A stretch of DNA of 18,814 bases, from NCBI GenBank assembly GCA_033720695.1, contig JAWWCA010000048.1, forward strand, positions 1 through 18,814, read 5' to 3'. Positions 1 through 7,639 of this stretch are shown piece by piece; position 1 is the stretch's first letter, and the number at the start of each line of letters is the position of its first letter. The stretch comes from DATGQT01 sp033720695. GTDB taxonomy: Bacteria; Bacteroidota; Rhodothermia; Rhodothermales; Rubricoccaceae. The position numbers and the translations under genes were made by a program. The notes beneath the pieces were generated by a model, which saw nothing but the letters and a program-made list of their open reading frames with translations, made no database searches and was not told the DNA's origin.

Positions 1-2
1 GC

Positions 3-971
3 CGCCGCGCCGTAGCGGAGGCCGAGGCCGGGGTCGTGGAGGCCGAGGCCGGGGTGCTCGCGGCCGAGCTCGCCCTGGAGGCCCAGGAGGCCTACATCGC
101 CCTCGCCCGCGTCCAGGCCGTCGATGCCCTCGTCCGCGACTACCGGGCGCGGCTGGACGCCTTCGCCGAGGCCGCGGCCGTCCGCTACGAGGTGGGCCGC
201 GGCCCCCAGGCCGCCATCCTCCGTGTCCAGCTCGAAGCCGGCCGCCTCGACGCCCGCCTCTCTACCCTCGACGCCGAGGGCCGCCTGGCACGGGCGACGC
301 TCGCCCGACTCCTCGACCACCCCGCGCTCCCCGGACAGCCAGTCGCCGCCGCACCGGCGGAGGCGCCGCTGGCCGACTCGGCGCTCGTCGCGCGCGCGCT
401 CCGCCTCCGTCCCGAGACGGCCGTGTTGGAGGCCGCCGCGCGCCAGGCCGCAGCGGAAGAGGCCCTATCCGAGATCGCGCGATACCCGGAGGTCGGCGTC
501 CACGCCACCTACTTCGACATCGCCGACGCCGACCTCCCCGCGACGGCCGACGGCCGCGACGCCGTCGGCCTCGGCGTCACGGTGCGGGTGCCCCTGGACC
601 AGGCCAGCCGCCGCGCCCGCATCGAGGCCGCGCGCCTCCGCGCCGCGCAGGTCGAGACGCAGCAGGAGGCCCTGACGACGGCCATCACGACGCACGTGGA
701 GGCGCACCTCCACCACGCCCACCACGAGCGCGACGCGCTCCTCCGCTATCGGAGGCAGCTGCTCCCCCAGGCCGAAACGACCGTCGAGTCCACGCTCGCC
801 GCCTACACCACGGGGCAGGCCGACTTCCTCGCGCTCCTCGACGCCGAGCGCACCCGCTTCGAGCTGCGCGTCGCCGAGGCCGAGACCGAGGCCCGCTACC
901 TCACCGCGCTCGCCCGCCTCGCCCGCGCCCTCGGCGTGCCGTCGCTCTACGACCTCGCCCCCCAGCCATGA
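3..971 (+). CDS. TolC/CusC-family outer-membrane efflux factor, 5'-truncated by the window edge
   Basis: This is the outer-membrane channel component of a tripartite RND efflux complex. The frame is open to the left edge, so the N-terminus (signal peptide and first strands) is missing and the GTG at 36 is not a convincing start. Two halves of the outer-membrane efflux (OEP) fold are visible. The first has RYEVGRGPQAAILRVQLE and the second has a YTTGQADFLALLDAERT segment, both typical of the helical hairpins in CzcC/CusC proteins. Between them, VGLGVTVRVPLDQ resembles the strand preceding the second helical hairpin. Composition is Ala/Glu/Arg-rich, as expected for long coiled coils. The stop TGA overlaps the ATG of the adaptor gene (ATGA), so the two are probably translationally coupled. 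With the CusB- and CusA-like genes downstream it is most likely CusC-like, but the family alone does not fix the substrate. Confidence 0.88.
   Translation, partial: RRAVAEAEAGVVEAEAGVLAAELALEAQEAYIALARVQAVDALVRDYRARLDAFAEAAAVRYEVGRGPQAAILRVQLEAGRLDARLSTLDAEGRLARATLARLLDHPALPGQPVAAAPAEAPLADSALVARALRLRPETAVLEAAARQAAAEEALSEIARYPEVGVHATYFDIADADLPATADGRDAVGLGVTVRVPLDQASRRARIEAARLRAAQVETQQEALTTAITTHVEAHLHHAHHERDALLRYRRQLLPQAETTVESTLAAYTTGQADFLALLDAERTRFELRVAEAETEARYLTALARLARALGVPSLYDLAPQP
18..55 (+). repeat. Tandem 21-bp repeat encoding a 7-residue helical repeat
   Basis: A 17-nt segment at 18-34 recurs exactly at 39-55, with a 21-nt period. It encodes two consecutive heptads, EAEAGVV and EAEAGVL, in the helical hairpin of the outer-membrane factor. 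The period equals one coiled-coil heptad, so the duplication keeps frame and helix register. Confidence 0.7.
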
Positions 972-2248
972 CGACTCGCTCCGCCCTCCTCCTCGTCCCC
1001 GCGCTCGCCCTCGCGGCGTGTGGCGGGGACGACCCCGAGCCCACCGCCGCTCCCCACACCTCGCCCGCGGCCCAGGGCGGCCTCGCCGCCGCCGACCTCG
1101 ACGGCGACGGGATCGTCTATCAGTCGGGCATGCACCCGTGGATCGTCCGTGACGAGCCGGGGCCGTGCCCGGTCTGCGGGATGGACCTCCAGCCCGTGCT
1201 CGTCTCCGGCGCCGCGCCCGGGACGGTCGAGGTCGACCCCGTCACGCTCCAGAACATGGGCGTGCGCACGGCCGAGGTGACCCTCGGGACGCTGGAGCGG
1301 ACGCTCCGCACGACGGGCACCGTCGAGGCCGACGACGCCGCCCGGACGGTGGTGACGCTCAAGGTGGGCGGCTGGGTCGAAGAGCTGTTCGTCGCGGTCG
1401 AGGGCCAGCGCGTGCGGCGGGGGCAGCCCCTCCTCGCGCTCTACGCGCCCGACCTCGTGGCGACGCAGCAGGAGTACCTCCTCGCCCTGCGCAACCGCGC
1501 TCTCCTAGGCGGCGGGCCCGAGGCCGACCGCCTCGTCGAGGCCGCGCGGACGCGCCTCCGGCTCTACGACATCTCGCAGGAGCAGATCGCGCGCCTGGAG
1601 GCCATGGGCGAGGTGCAGCGGACGCTCACGCTCTACGCCCCTGCCTCGGGAACCGTCGTCGAGAAGCGGGCCGTCGAGGGAATGCAGGCGACGCCGGGCC
1701 AGCCGCTCATGGAGATCGTCGACCTCGGCAGCGTGTGGATCCAGGCGGCCGTGCCGGAGGGGGACCTCGGCTGGGTGCGCCCCGGCGTGCGCGCCGAGAT
1801 CGCGCTCCCGAGCGCACCGGGCGAGACCCGCACCGGCCGCGTCGACTACGTCTACGACACGCTCGACCCCGCCCTCCGCACCGGCACCGCTCGCGTGACC
1901 GTTCCGAACCCCGGAGGGAGGCTCAAGCCAGGGATGTATGCCACGGTCACCCTCTACGGCCCGCTCGCCGAGGCCGTCCCGCTCGTCCCGTCCGACGCCG
2001 TCCTCCGGACGGGCACCGGGGCCGTCGCGCTCGTGGCCGAGGGCGAGGGCCGGTTCCGGCCGCAGCCGGTCGTCCTCGGCGAGGAGGCGGACGGCCGAGT
2101 GCAGGTGCTCGACGGGCTCGTCGTCGGCGCTCGCGTGGTCACGAGCGCTCAGTTCCTCCTCGACTCCGAGGCCCGCCTCGCCGCCGCCGTCGGTGCCATG
2201 ACCGCCTCTAGCCACGACGCAACCCCCTCCACCCCACCCGACGAGTAG
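968..2248 (+). CDS. cusB: CusB-like RND periplasmic adaptor lipoprotein with heavy-metal-binding domain
   Basis: This is the membrane-fusion (adaptor) subunit linking the RND pump to the outer-membrane channel. The N-terminus is a lipoprotein signal with lipobox LALAAC, predicting lipidation at Cys18. Residues about 50-76 form a heavy-metal-binding domain (GMHP ... CPVCGMDL, with Cys67, Cys70 and Met72), a module common at the start of Cu/Ag adaptors. The first Cys of the usual YTCPMHP form is replaced here (YQSGMHP). Residues about 125-420 contain the lipoyl/barrel-sandwich halves (GWVEELFVAVEGQRVRRGQP and YAPASGTVVEKRAVEG), an alpha hairpin, a beta-barrel and a membrane-proximal domain. The start ATG lies in the ATGA overlap with the upstream stop. 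The downstream gap holds a palindromic repeat. The 426-aa length is normal. Function is confident; Cu/Ag specificity is inferred mainly from the neighbouring CusA. Confidence 0.93.
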   Translation: MTTRSALLLVPALALAACGGDDPEPTAAPHTSPAAQGGLAAADLDGDGIVYQSGMHPWIVRDEPGPCPVCGMDLQPVLVSGAAPGTVEVDPVTLQNMGVRTAEVTLGTLERTLRTTGTVEADDAARTVVTLKVGGWVEELFVAVEGQRVRRGQPLLALYAPDLVATQQEYLLALRNRALLGGGPEADRLVEAARTRLRLYDISQEQIARLEAMGEVQRTLTLYAPASGTVVEKRAVEGMQATPGQPLMEIVDLGSVWIQAAVPEGDLGWVRPGVRAEIALPSAPGETRTGRVDYVYDTLDPALRTGTARVTVPNPGGRLKPGMYATVTLYGPLAEAVPLVPSDAVLRTGTGAVALVAEGEGRFRPQPVVLGEEADGRVQVLDGLVVGARVVTSAQFLLDSEARLAAAVGAMTASSHDATPSTPPDE

Positions 2249-2277
2249 CCATGCCTGCCTCTCCCCCCTCCCTCCCT

Positions 2278-2378
2278 GTCGTCCTGACCGCCAGCGAAGG
2301 ATCCACTCCCGAGGAGACGGTGGCTCGATGCGGCCTCCGTCAACCCCGGGCTAGATCCTTCGCTCCACTCAGGATGAC
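2278..2378. repeat. ~101-bp imperfect palindromic repeat (MITE/REP-like) with gtcNtcctga...gcgaaggatc arms
   Basis: The terminal arms are a 26-nt left arm (2278-2303) and a 25-nt right arm (2354-2378). They are inverted near-copies sharing gtcNtcctga and gcgaaggatc blocks. Complementarity continues more loosely inward to a centre near 2325-2331, so the whole unit could fold into one long hairpin. It is less GC-rich than the flanking genes. It translates into phrases such as RSFAPLRMT, a signature I associate with dispersed palindromic repeats mis-annotated as coding in several bacterial genomes; I cannot confirm copy number here. It fills most of the 125-bp gap between the cusB-like gene and the Spy-like gene, and its right end (aggATGac) supplies the apparent start codon of the latter. 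Confidence 0.8.
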
Positions 2379-2892
2379 GTTGTTGGCGCTTGTGGTTTTG
2401 GGAGCGGCTGCCCCCGCCCCTGCGCAGCACCACGACGGGCATCACGGCGAAGCCCAAGTGGGTGCCGACGCCCTCGCCGTCCCCACCGGCCTCACGGCCG
2501 AGGAGGTGGAGGGCCTGCTCGAAGGGCAGGGGATGGGACTCGCGAAGCCGGCGGAGCTGCATTCCTACCCCGGCCCGCTCCACGTCCTCGAGCTCGCCGA
2601 CAGCCTCGGCCTCAGCGACGAGCAACGTGCCGCGGCGGAGGCCATCCGCGCCGCCATGCTCGCTGAAGCCCGCGACCTCGGCGACCGAATCGTCGCCAAT
2701 GAGCGGGCGCTCGACGACGTGTTCGCCCAGGGCCGCGCCGACGCCGCGCTCGTGGACGCCATCACCGAGGAGAGCGGGCTCCTCCGAGGCCGGCTCCGCG
2801 CCGCCCACCTCCGGGCCCACCTCGCCATGCGTGACGTGCTGACCGAGGCGCAGGTCGCCGCCTACGACCGCCTCCGCGGCCACACCAACTGA
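2374..2892 (+). CDS. Spy/CnrX-like periplasmic metal-binding protein (LTXXQ family), copy 1
   Basis: This is a small periplasmic helical protein of the Spy/CnrX/ZraP type, likely binding metal or buffering metal-induced protein stress. From ATG 2374 it has 172 residues and a clean signal peptide (MTLLALVVLGAAAPAPA, then QHH). A His-rich HHDGHH patch follows, then a helical domain with LSDEQR (80-85) and LTEAQ (156-160) matching the LTXXQ motif. An in-frame ATG at 2251 would add 41 residues translated from a palindromic repeat, so I reject it. The paralogue at 7115 aligns residue for residue from 2374, including the 17-aa signal peptide. Codons of the signal peptide (ttg, ctt, gtt) are unusual for this genome. 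The gene ends 3 nt before cusA, inside the RND operon. The exact ligand is unknown. Confidence 0.85.
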   Translation: MTLLALVVLGAAAPAPAQHHDGHHGEAQVGADALAVPTGLTAEEVEGLLEGQGMGLAKPAELHSYPGPLHVLELADSLGLSDEQRAAAEAIRAAMLAEARDLGDRIVANERALDDVFAQGRADAALVDAITEESGLLRGRLRAAHLRAHLAMRDVLTEAQVAAYDRLRGHTN

Positions 2893-2895
2893 CGC

Positions 2896-5800
2896 ATGCT
2901 CGAACGCCTCATCGACTGGAGCGCGCGCAACCGGCTGCTCGTCGGCGTCCTGACGGTCCTCGTCGCTGCTGGCGGGCTGTGGGCGACGCTCCGGACGCCC
3001 GTCGACGCGATCCCGGACCTCTCCGATGTGCAGGTGATCGTGCGGACGGAGGTCCCTGGCCTGGGGCCGCAGATCGTCGAGGAGCAGGTGACGTACCCCC
3101 TCGCGACGGCGCTCCTGTCGGTCCCCTTCGCCGAGACCGTCCGCGGCTATTCGATGGTCGGGACCAGCTTCGTCTACGTGATTTTCGAGGACGGGACGGA
3201 TCTCTATTGGGCGCGGAGCCGCGTGCTCGAGTACCTCTCGCAGGTGCAGGACCGGCTCCCGGCCGGCCTCACGCCCGCGATCGGCCCGGACGCGACGGGC
3301 GTGGGCTGGGTCTACCAGTACAGCCTCCGCGACACGACCGGCACCTACGACCTGGCGCAGCTCCGAAGCGTCCAGGACTTCTTCCTGAAGTACGAGCTGC
3401 AGGCCGTCGAGGGCGTGAGCGAGGTGGCCACGATCGGCGGGTTCGAGAAGCAGTACCAAGTGACCGTTGACCCCCAGCGGCTCGCGGCCTACGGCGTCCC
3501 CCTCGGCCGCGTCACCGAGGCGCTCCGCCGCTCGAACCAGGACGTCGGCGGGCGGCTGCTGGAGTTGGGCGAGCGCGAGTACGTCGTCCGCGGCCGAGGC
3601 TACCTCCGCGGCCTCGACGACATTCGTGCCGTCGTCCTCCGCGCCGAGGGCGGCGTGGCCGTGACCATCGGCGATGTGGCGACCGTCGCGCTCGGCCCCG
3701 AGATCCGCCGCGGCATCGCCGACGTGAACGGCGAGGGCGAGGTGGTGGGCGGCATCGTCGTGATGCGGCAGGGGGAGAACGCCCAGGCCGTCATCGACCG
3801 CGTGAAGGGGCGGCTGGCCGAGCTGGCCCCGGGCCTCCCACCGGGCGTCGAGGTGGTGACCGAGTACGACCGGAGCGCGCTCATCGGCGCGGCCGTCGAG
3901 ACGCTCACGACAAAGCTCTGGGAGGAGCTGCTCGTCGTGGCGCTCATCGTGCTCGCGTTCCTGCTCCACGTGCGCAGCGCGTTCGTGGCGCTCGTGACGA
4001 TCCCCGTCGGCATCCTGGTCGCGCTCGGCGCGATGTACGGGCTCGGCATCAACGCCAACATCATGAGCCTCGGCGGGATCGCGATCGCCATCGGCGTGAT
4101 GGTGGACGCGAGCCTCGTGATGGTCGAGAACGCGCACAAGCACCTGGAGCGGCTGCGGCGGGCGAGCGACGGGGCGCCGCGCGCCCCCCTGCCGGAGCGC
4201 GAACGCATCCGCGCCGTGGTCGAGGCGGCGAAGGAGGTGGGGCCGAGCCTGTTCTTCTCGCTCCTCGTCGTCACGGTCTCGTTCCTCCCGGTGTTCGCGT
4301 TGGGCGAGGTTGAGGGGCGGATGTTCCGGCCGCTCGCGTTGACCAAGACGTTCGCGATGGCGGCGGCCTCGGTCCTCGCCGTCACGCTCGTGCCGGCGCT
4401 GATGGTGACGTTCGTCAGGGGCCGCATCCGGAGCGAGCGCGAGAACCCCCTCTCACAGTTCTTCCTCCGCCTCTACCGCCCGATCATCCGGGGCGTCCTG
4501 CGGCACCCGAAAGCGGTCCTGGCCGTCGGCGTCGGCCTCCTCCTCGTCACCCTCCTCCCGGTGCAGCGGTCGCTCCTCGGGCGGACGGTCGTCCCGTTCC
4601 CCCAGCTCGGCACCGAGTTCATGCCGCCGCTCTGGGAGGGCGACCTGCTCTACATGCCGACGACGCTGCCGGGCGTCTCGTCGCAGGGCGCCAAGGAGAT
4701 CCTCCAGCGCACCGACCGCATCCTCGCCTCCTTCCCCGAGGTCGCGCGCGTCTTCGGCAAGGTCGGGCGGGCCGAGACGGCGACGGACCCCGCGCCGCTC
4801 TCGATGCTCGAAACGACGGTCGTCCTTCGGCCCGAGCGCGAGTGGCGCGAGGGCGTCACGCGCGACTCCCTCCTCCGCGCGCTCGACGCGGCCGTCCGCT
4901 TCCCCGGCCTCACGAACGCGTGGACGATGCCCATCAAGACGCGCATCGACATGCTGGCGACGGGGATCCGCACGCCCGTCGGCGTCAAGATCGCGGGGCC
5001 GGACCTCGCCGTGCTGGAGCGCCTCGGCCGCGAGGTCGAGCGGGTCCTCCGCCCGCTGGACGGGACGCGGAGCGCCTACGCCGACCGCGTCCTGGGCGGC
5101 TCGTTCCTGGACGTCGAGGTGGACCGGTTCGCCGCGGCGCGCTACGGCCTCACGAGCGGCGACGTGCAGGACGTCCTCGCCGCCGCCGTCGGTGGGGTGG
5201 TGGCGACGGAGACGGTCGAGGGGCTGGAGCGCTACGGCGTGCTCGTCCGCTACCCGCGCGGGCTGCGGAGCGACCTCCCAGCCCTCCGCCAGGTGCTCGT
5301 CCCCATCCCCTCGGGTGCCCAGGTGCCCCTCGGCGAGCTCGCCACGTTCCGGTTCGTCGACGGGCCGGCGATGATCCGCTCCGAGAACGCGCGCCCGAAC
5401 GCCTGGGTCTACGTCGACCTCGACGAGGAGGCCGACGTGGGCTCGTACGTCCAGCGCGCCCGCGCGGCCGTCGCCGAGCAGGTGGACCTCCCGCCGGGCT
5501 ACTCGGTTCGGTGGAGCGGGCAGTACGAGTACCTGGAGCGGGCGGGCGAGCGGCTGGCCGTGCTCATCCCGCTCACGCTCGCCCTCATCTTCGTCCTCCT
5601 CTTCCTCCACTTCCGGAGCGCGACGGAGGCCCTCCTCCTGATGGTCCCGCTCCCGTTCGCCGTCATCGGCGCGGTGTGGCTCTTGTGGGCGCTGGGCTAC
5701 AACCTGTCTGTCGCCGTCGCCGTGGGGCTGATCGCCGTGGCCGGGCTGGCGGCCGAGACGGGCGTCGTCATGCACGTCTACCTCGACGAGGCCGTGCGGC

Positions 5801-6168
5801 GCTACCGCCGCGAGGGCCGCCTCCGCAGCCGCGCCGACCTCGACGCCGCGCTCGAGGAGGGGGCCGTGGACCGCCTCCGCCCCAAGCTCATGACCGTCCT
5901 CACCACGACGTTCGGGCTCCTGCCCATCATGATCGGCACCGGCGTCGGCGCCGAGGTGATGCAGCGGATCGCCGCGCCGATGGTGGGCGGCCTCGTCACC
6001 TCGACCGTTCACACCCTCGTGATGATCCCGGCGCTCTACGCCGTCGTCCAGGGCCGCCACCTCCGACCCACCGCGGGGACCCACGATAACGATGGGCCCC
6101 CGCCCGACCTCGCCTTCGAACCGCTCGCGCCCGATGCGGCCGAGCACGATTCCCACATCCACTCCTAA
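2896..6168 (+). CDS. cusA: CusA-type heavy-metal RND efflux pump, Cu(I)/Ag(I)
   Basis: This inner-membrane proton-driven RND transporter exports metal through the CusB and CusC partners. At 1090 aa it is slightly longer than typical CusA (about 1045). It has the N-terminal TM1 segment, porter domain PN1/PN2 (TPVDAIPDLSDVQV), TM4 with the heavy-metal signature GGIAIAIGVMVDAS...ENAHKHLE (Asp404 in the proton-relay position), a second porter half and a C-terminal TM block. The three E. coli CusA methionine ligands (573/623/672) correspond to Met587 (LLYMPTT), Met637 (PLSMLET) and Met686 (RIDMLATG). Spacing is identical (50 and 49 residues), so Cu(I)/Ag(I) is strongly favoured over Zn/Co. Extra length sits in a cytosolic loop near 417-435 and a His/Asp-containing C-terminal tail. 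The start is 3 nt after the Spy-like gene. Confidence 0.97.
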   Translation: MLERLIDWSARNRLLVGVLTVLVAAGGLWATLRTPVDAIPDLSDVQVIVRTEVPGLGPQIVEEQVTYPLATALLSVPFAETVRGYSMVGTSFVYVIFEDGTDLYWARSRVLEYLSQVQDRLPAGLTPAIGPDATGVGWVYQYSLRDTTGTYDLAQLRSVQDFFLKYELQAVEGVSEVATIGGFEKQYQVTVDPQRLAAYGVPLGRVTEALRRSNQDVGGRLLELGEREYVVRGRGYLRGLDDIRAVVLRAEGGVAVTIGDVATVALGPEIRRGIADVNGEGEVVGGIVVMRQGENAQAVIDRVKGRLAELAPGLPPGVEVVTEYDRSALIGAAVETLTTKLWEELLVVALIVLAFLLHVRSAFVALVTIPVGILVALGAMYGLGINANIMSLGGIAIAIGVMVDASLVMVENAHKHLERLRRASDGAPRAPLPERERIRAVVEAAKEVGPSLFFSLLVVTVSFLPVFALGEVEGRMFRPLALTKTFAMAAASVLAVTLVPALMVTFVRGRIRSERENPLSQFFLRLYRPIIRGVLRHPKAVLAVGVGLLLVTLLPVQRSLLGRTVVPFPQLGTEFMPPLWEGDLLYMPTTLPGVSSQGAKEILQRTDRILASFPEVARVFGKVGRAETATDPAPLSMLETTVVLRPEREWREGVTRDSLLRALDAAVRFPGLTNAWTMPIKTRIDMLATGIRTPVGVKIAGPDLAVLERLGREVERVLRPLDGTRSAYADRVLGGSFLDVEVDRFAAARYGLTSGDVQDVLAAAVGGVVATETVEGLERYGVLVRYPRGLRSDLPALRQVLVPIPSGAQVPLGELATFRFVDGPAMIRSENARPNAWVYVDLDEEADVGSYVQRARAAVAEQVDLPPGYSVRWSGQYEYLERAGERLAVLIPLTLALIFVLLFLHFRSATEALLLMVPLPFAVIGAVWLLWALGYNLSVAVAVGLIAVAGLAAETGVVMHVYLDEAVRRYRREGRLRSRADLDAALEEGAVDRLRPKLMTVLTTTFGLLPIMIGTGVGAEVMQRIAAPMVGGLVTSTVHTLVMIPALYAVVQGRHLRPTAGTHDNDGPPPDLAFEPLAPDAAEHDSHIHS

Positions 6169-6185
6169 TCCTCAACCCCTACGTC

Positions 6186-6608
6186 ATGCGTCCCCCCCTG
6201 CTCCTGCTCGCCCTCCTCACGCTAGCCGCCTGCGCCAACGAGACCACCGAAGAGGTCGAGGGCGTCACCCAGGTCACCCCGCCCGCTGAGGCCACCACCG
6301 GCGCAGCCGAACCGACCGCCGCCCGAATGGAGGACGGTGTGCAGGTCGTCGAGATCGAGGCCGGGCCGTACGGCTACGAGCCGGCGTCGGTCGCGCTCGA
6401 GGCCGGCGTCCCCGCCCGCCTCGTCTTCACGCGGACCGTCGACTCCGATTGCTCCTCCCAGGTCAAGGTCCCGGCCTTCGACGTCGCGGCCACGGACCTC
6501 CCCATGGATGAGCCCGTCGCGGTGGAGTTCACCCCGACGCAGGGCGGCGACTACACGTTCGTCTGCGGAATGGACATGCAGCGCGGCACGCTCGTCGTCC
6601 AGTCCTGA
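6186..6608 (+). CDS. Cupredoxin-domain lipoprotein with Cys/Met-only ligand set
   Basis: This is a 140-aa probable periplasmic copper-binding lipoprotein. The signal peptide ends in lipobox LTLAAC (Cys16). A Thr/Glu/Ala-rich linker (17-50) leads to a single cupredoxin-like beta domain (53-140): VVEIEAGPYGYEPASVALEAG, DCSSQVKVPAF with Cys89, and the terminal FVCGMDMQRGTLVV with Cys127, Met129 and Met131. There is no histidine in the entire protein, so a classical type-1 (His2-Cys-Met) blue-copper site is impossible. Cys89, Cys127 and the methionines would suit Cu(I). This C...CGMxMxRG variety is, to my knowledge, found next to copper ATPases. It lies 17 nt after cusA, in the same direction. 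A role as periplasmic Cu(I) carrier or sink is inferred. Confidence 0.82.
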   Translation: MRPPLLLLALLTLAACANETTEEVEGVTQVTPPAEATTGAAEPTAARMEDGVQVVEIEAGPYGYEPASVALEAGVPARLVFTRTVDSDCSSQVKVPAFDVAATDLPMDEPVAVEFTPTQGGDYTFVCGMDMQRGTLVVQS

Positions 6609-6659
6609 CCGCTACGGGCGTCTCTCCCCCTCGACTCGCTCACCTCGGACACGCCTGCC

Positions 6660-7106
6660 ATGCCCTACACGCGCTTCTTCGCCATGATCGCCACCTCGAC
6701 CGTGGTGATGTTCGGTTTGATGTACTCGACGGTCTACACCATCGACCACGTCTGGTGGAGCCAGACGAAGTTCTGGATGGCGCTCTACATGGGGGCCGCG
6801 ATGGCCGTGATCATGCTCGGCTTCATGCTGAAGATGTACGACGACCGCCGGAGGAACCTTGCCATCGTCGCGACGAGCGGGATCGTCTTCGCCGCCTCGT
6901 TCTTCCTCGTCCGGAGCCAGGAGACCGTCGGTGACGTGGCGTGGATGAAGGCGATGATCCCGCACCACTCCATCGCGATTCTGACGAGTGAGCGGGCCGA
7001 CCTCTCGGACCCGCGTGTGCGCGAGCTGGCCGAGGCCATCATCCAGACGCAGCGCGAGGAGATCGCGGCGATGGAGCGGCTCATCGCCGACCTCGAAAAC
7101 GACTGA
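6660..7106 (+). CDS. DUF305-domain membrane protein
   Basis: This 148-aa protein has three predicted membrane segments (about 5-27, 38-58, 66-86) followed by a C-terminal DUF305 domain (about 92-146). The domain shows the hallmark WMKAMIPHHSIAI (Met96, Met99, His102, His103) and the downstream helix IIQTQREEIAAMERLI. DUF305 proteins such as cyanobacterial CopM bind copper in a ferritin-like helical fold. In this membrane-anchored form the topology would probably place the domain in the periplasm, though that is inferred. It sits between the cupredoxin and the second Spy-like gene (8 nt to the latter). The 51-nt gap upstream shows no clear promoter. The family is uncharacterised in detail; the copper link is from context and motif. 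Confidence 0.88.
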   Translation: MPYTRFFAMIATSTVVMFGLMYSTVYTIDHVWWSQTKFWMALYMGAAMAVIMLGFMLKMYDDRRRNLAIVATSGIVFAASFFLVRSQETVGDVAWMKAMIPHHSIAILTSERADLSDPRVRELAEAIIQTQREEIAAMERLIADLEND

Positions 7107-7114
7107 CGTACGCC

Positions 7115-7630
7115 ATGCGCCCTCTCCTGCTCGTGGCCCTGCTCGCCGCCGCGCCGGCCGCTGCGCAGCACCACGGCCACCACGCCGGCTCGCCCTACGC
7201 TGACGAGACCGACCGCCCCGTCAAAGTGCTCTCCGCCGACGAGACGGCGGGCTTGCTCGAAGGCCGCGGCCTCGGGTTCGCTCACGCAGCCGAGCTCGGT
7301 GGCTTTCCCGGTCCGCTCCACGTCCTCGAGCTCGCCGACAGCCTCGACCTCTCGCCCGCGCAGCGGGCGGAGACGCAACGCCTCTACGACGCGATGCTCG
7401 CCGAAGCACAACCGCTCGGCGCGCAGGTCGTCGCGATGGACACGCACCTCGACCGGCTCTTCGCCGAGGGCACGGCCACGCCTGAGATGGTGGACCGGAT
7501 CGCGGCGCACCTCGGCGAGACGCGCGGGCGGCTCCGCGCCGTCCACCTCCGCGCCAACATCGCCATGCGTGAGGCGCTGACGCCCGAGCAGATCGCGGCC
7601 TACAACCGGCTCCGCGGCTACACCGACTAG
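7115..7630 (+). CDS. Spy/CnrX-like periplasmic metal-binding protein (LTXXQ family), copy 2
   Basis: This 171-aa protein is the paralogue of the gene at 2374. It has a signal peptide of 17 residues (MRPLLLVALLAAAPAAA), a His-rich start to the mature protein (QHHGHH), then a helical domain with LSPAQR (79-84) and LTPEQ (155-159). Shared blocks with copy 1 include PGPLHVLELADSL, AMLAEA, RGRLRA, HLRA and AAY-RLRG. At DNA level an uninterrupted 34-nt identity covers the PLHVLELADS region, so the duplication is comparatively recent or recently converted. It begins 8 nt after the DUF305 gene and ends 9 nt before a GTG-started membrane gene, so it is part of the copper operon. Function is probably periplasmic metal binding or envelope protection; not proven. 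Confidence 0.88.
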   Translation: MRPLLLVALLAAAPAAAQHHGHHAGSPYADETDRPVKVLSADETAGLLEGRGLGFAHAAELGGFPGPLHVLELADSLDLSPAQRAETQRLYDAMLAEAQPLGAQVVAMDTHLDRLFAEGTATPEMVDRIAAHLGETRGRLRAVHLRANIAMREALTPEQIAAYNRLRGYTD

Positions 7631-7639
7631 CAGAGCGCT

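Noticed and set aside
2251..2373. N-terminal 41-residue extension of the first Spy-like protein from ATG 2251
   Set aside because: Almost all of it is translated palindromic repeat; the paralogue and the signal peptide fit ATG 2374.
2149..4143. Long minus-strand open frame (664 codons) opposite cusB/spy/cusA
   Set aside because: The translation is His/Asp/Arg/Glu-rich low-complexity sequence antisense to well-supported genes; a GC-rich third-position shadow.
4453..6162. Minus-strand open frame (569 codons) opposite cusA
   Set aside because: Shadow of the RND pump frame; no recognisable protein features.
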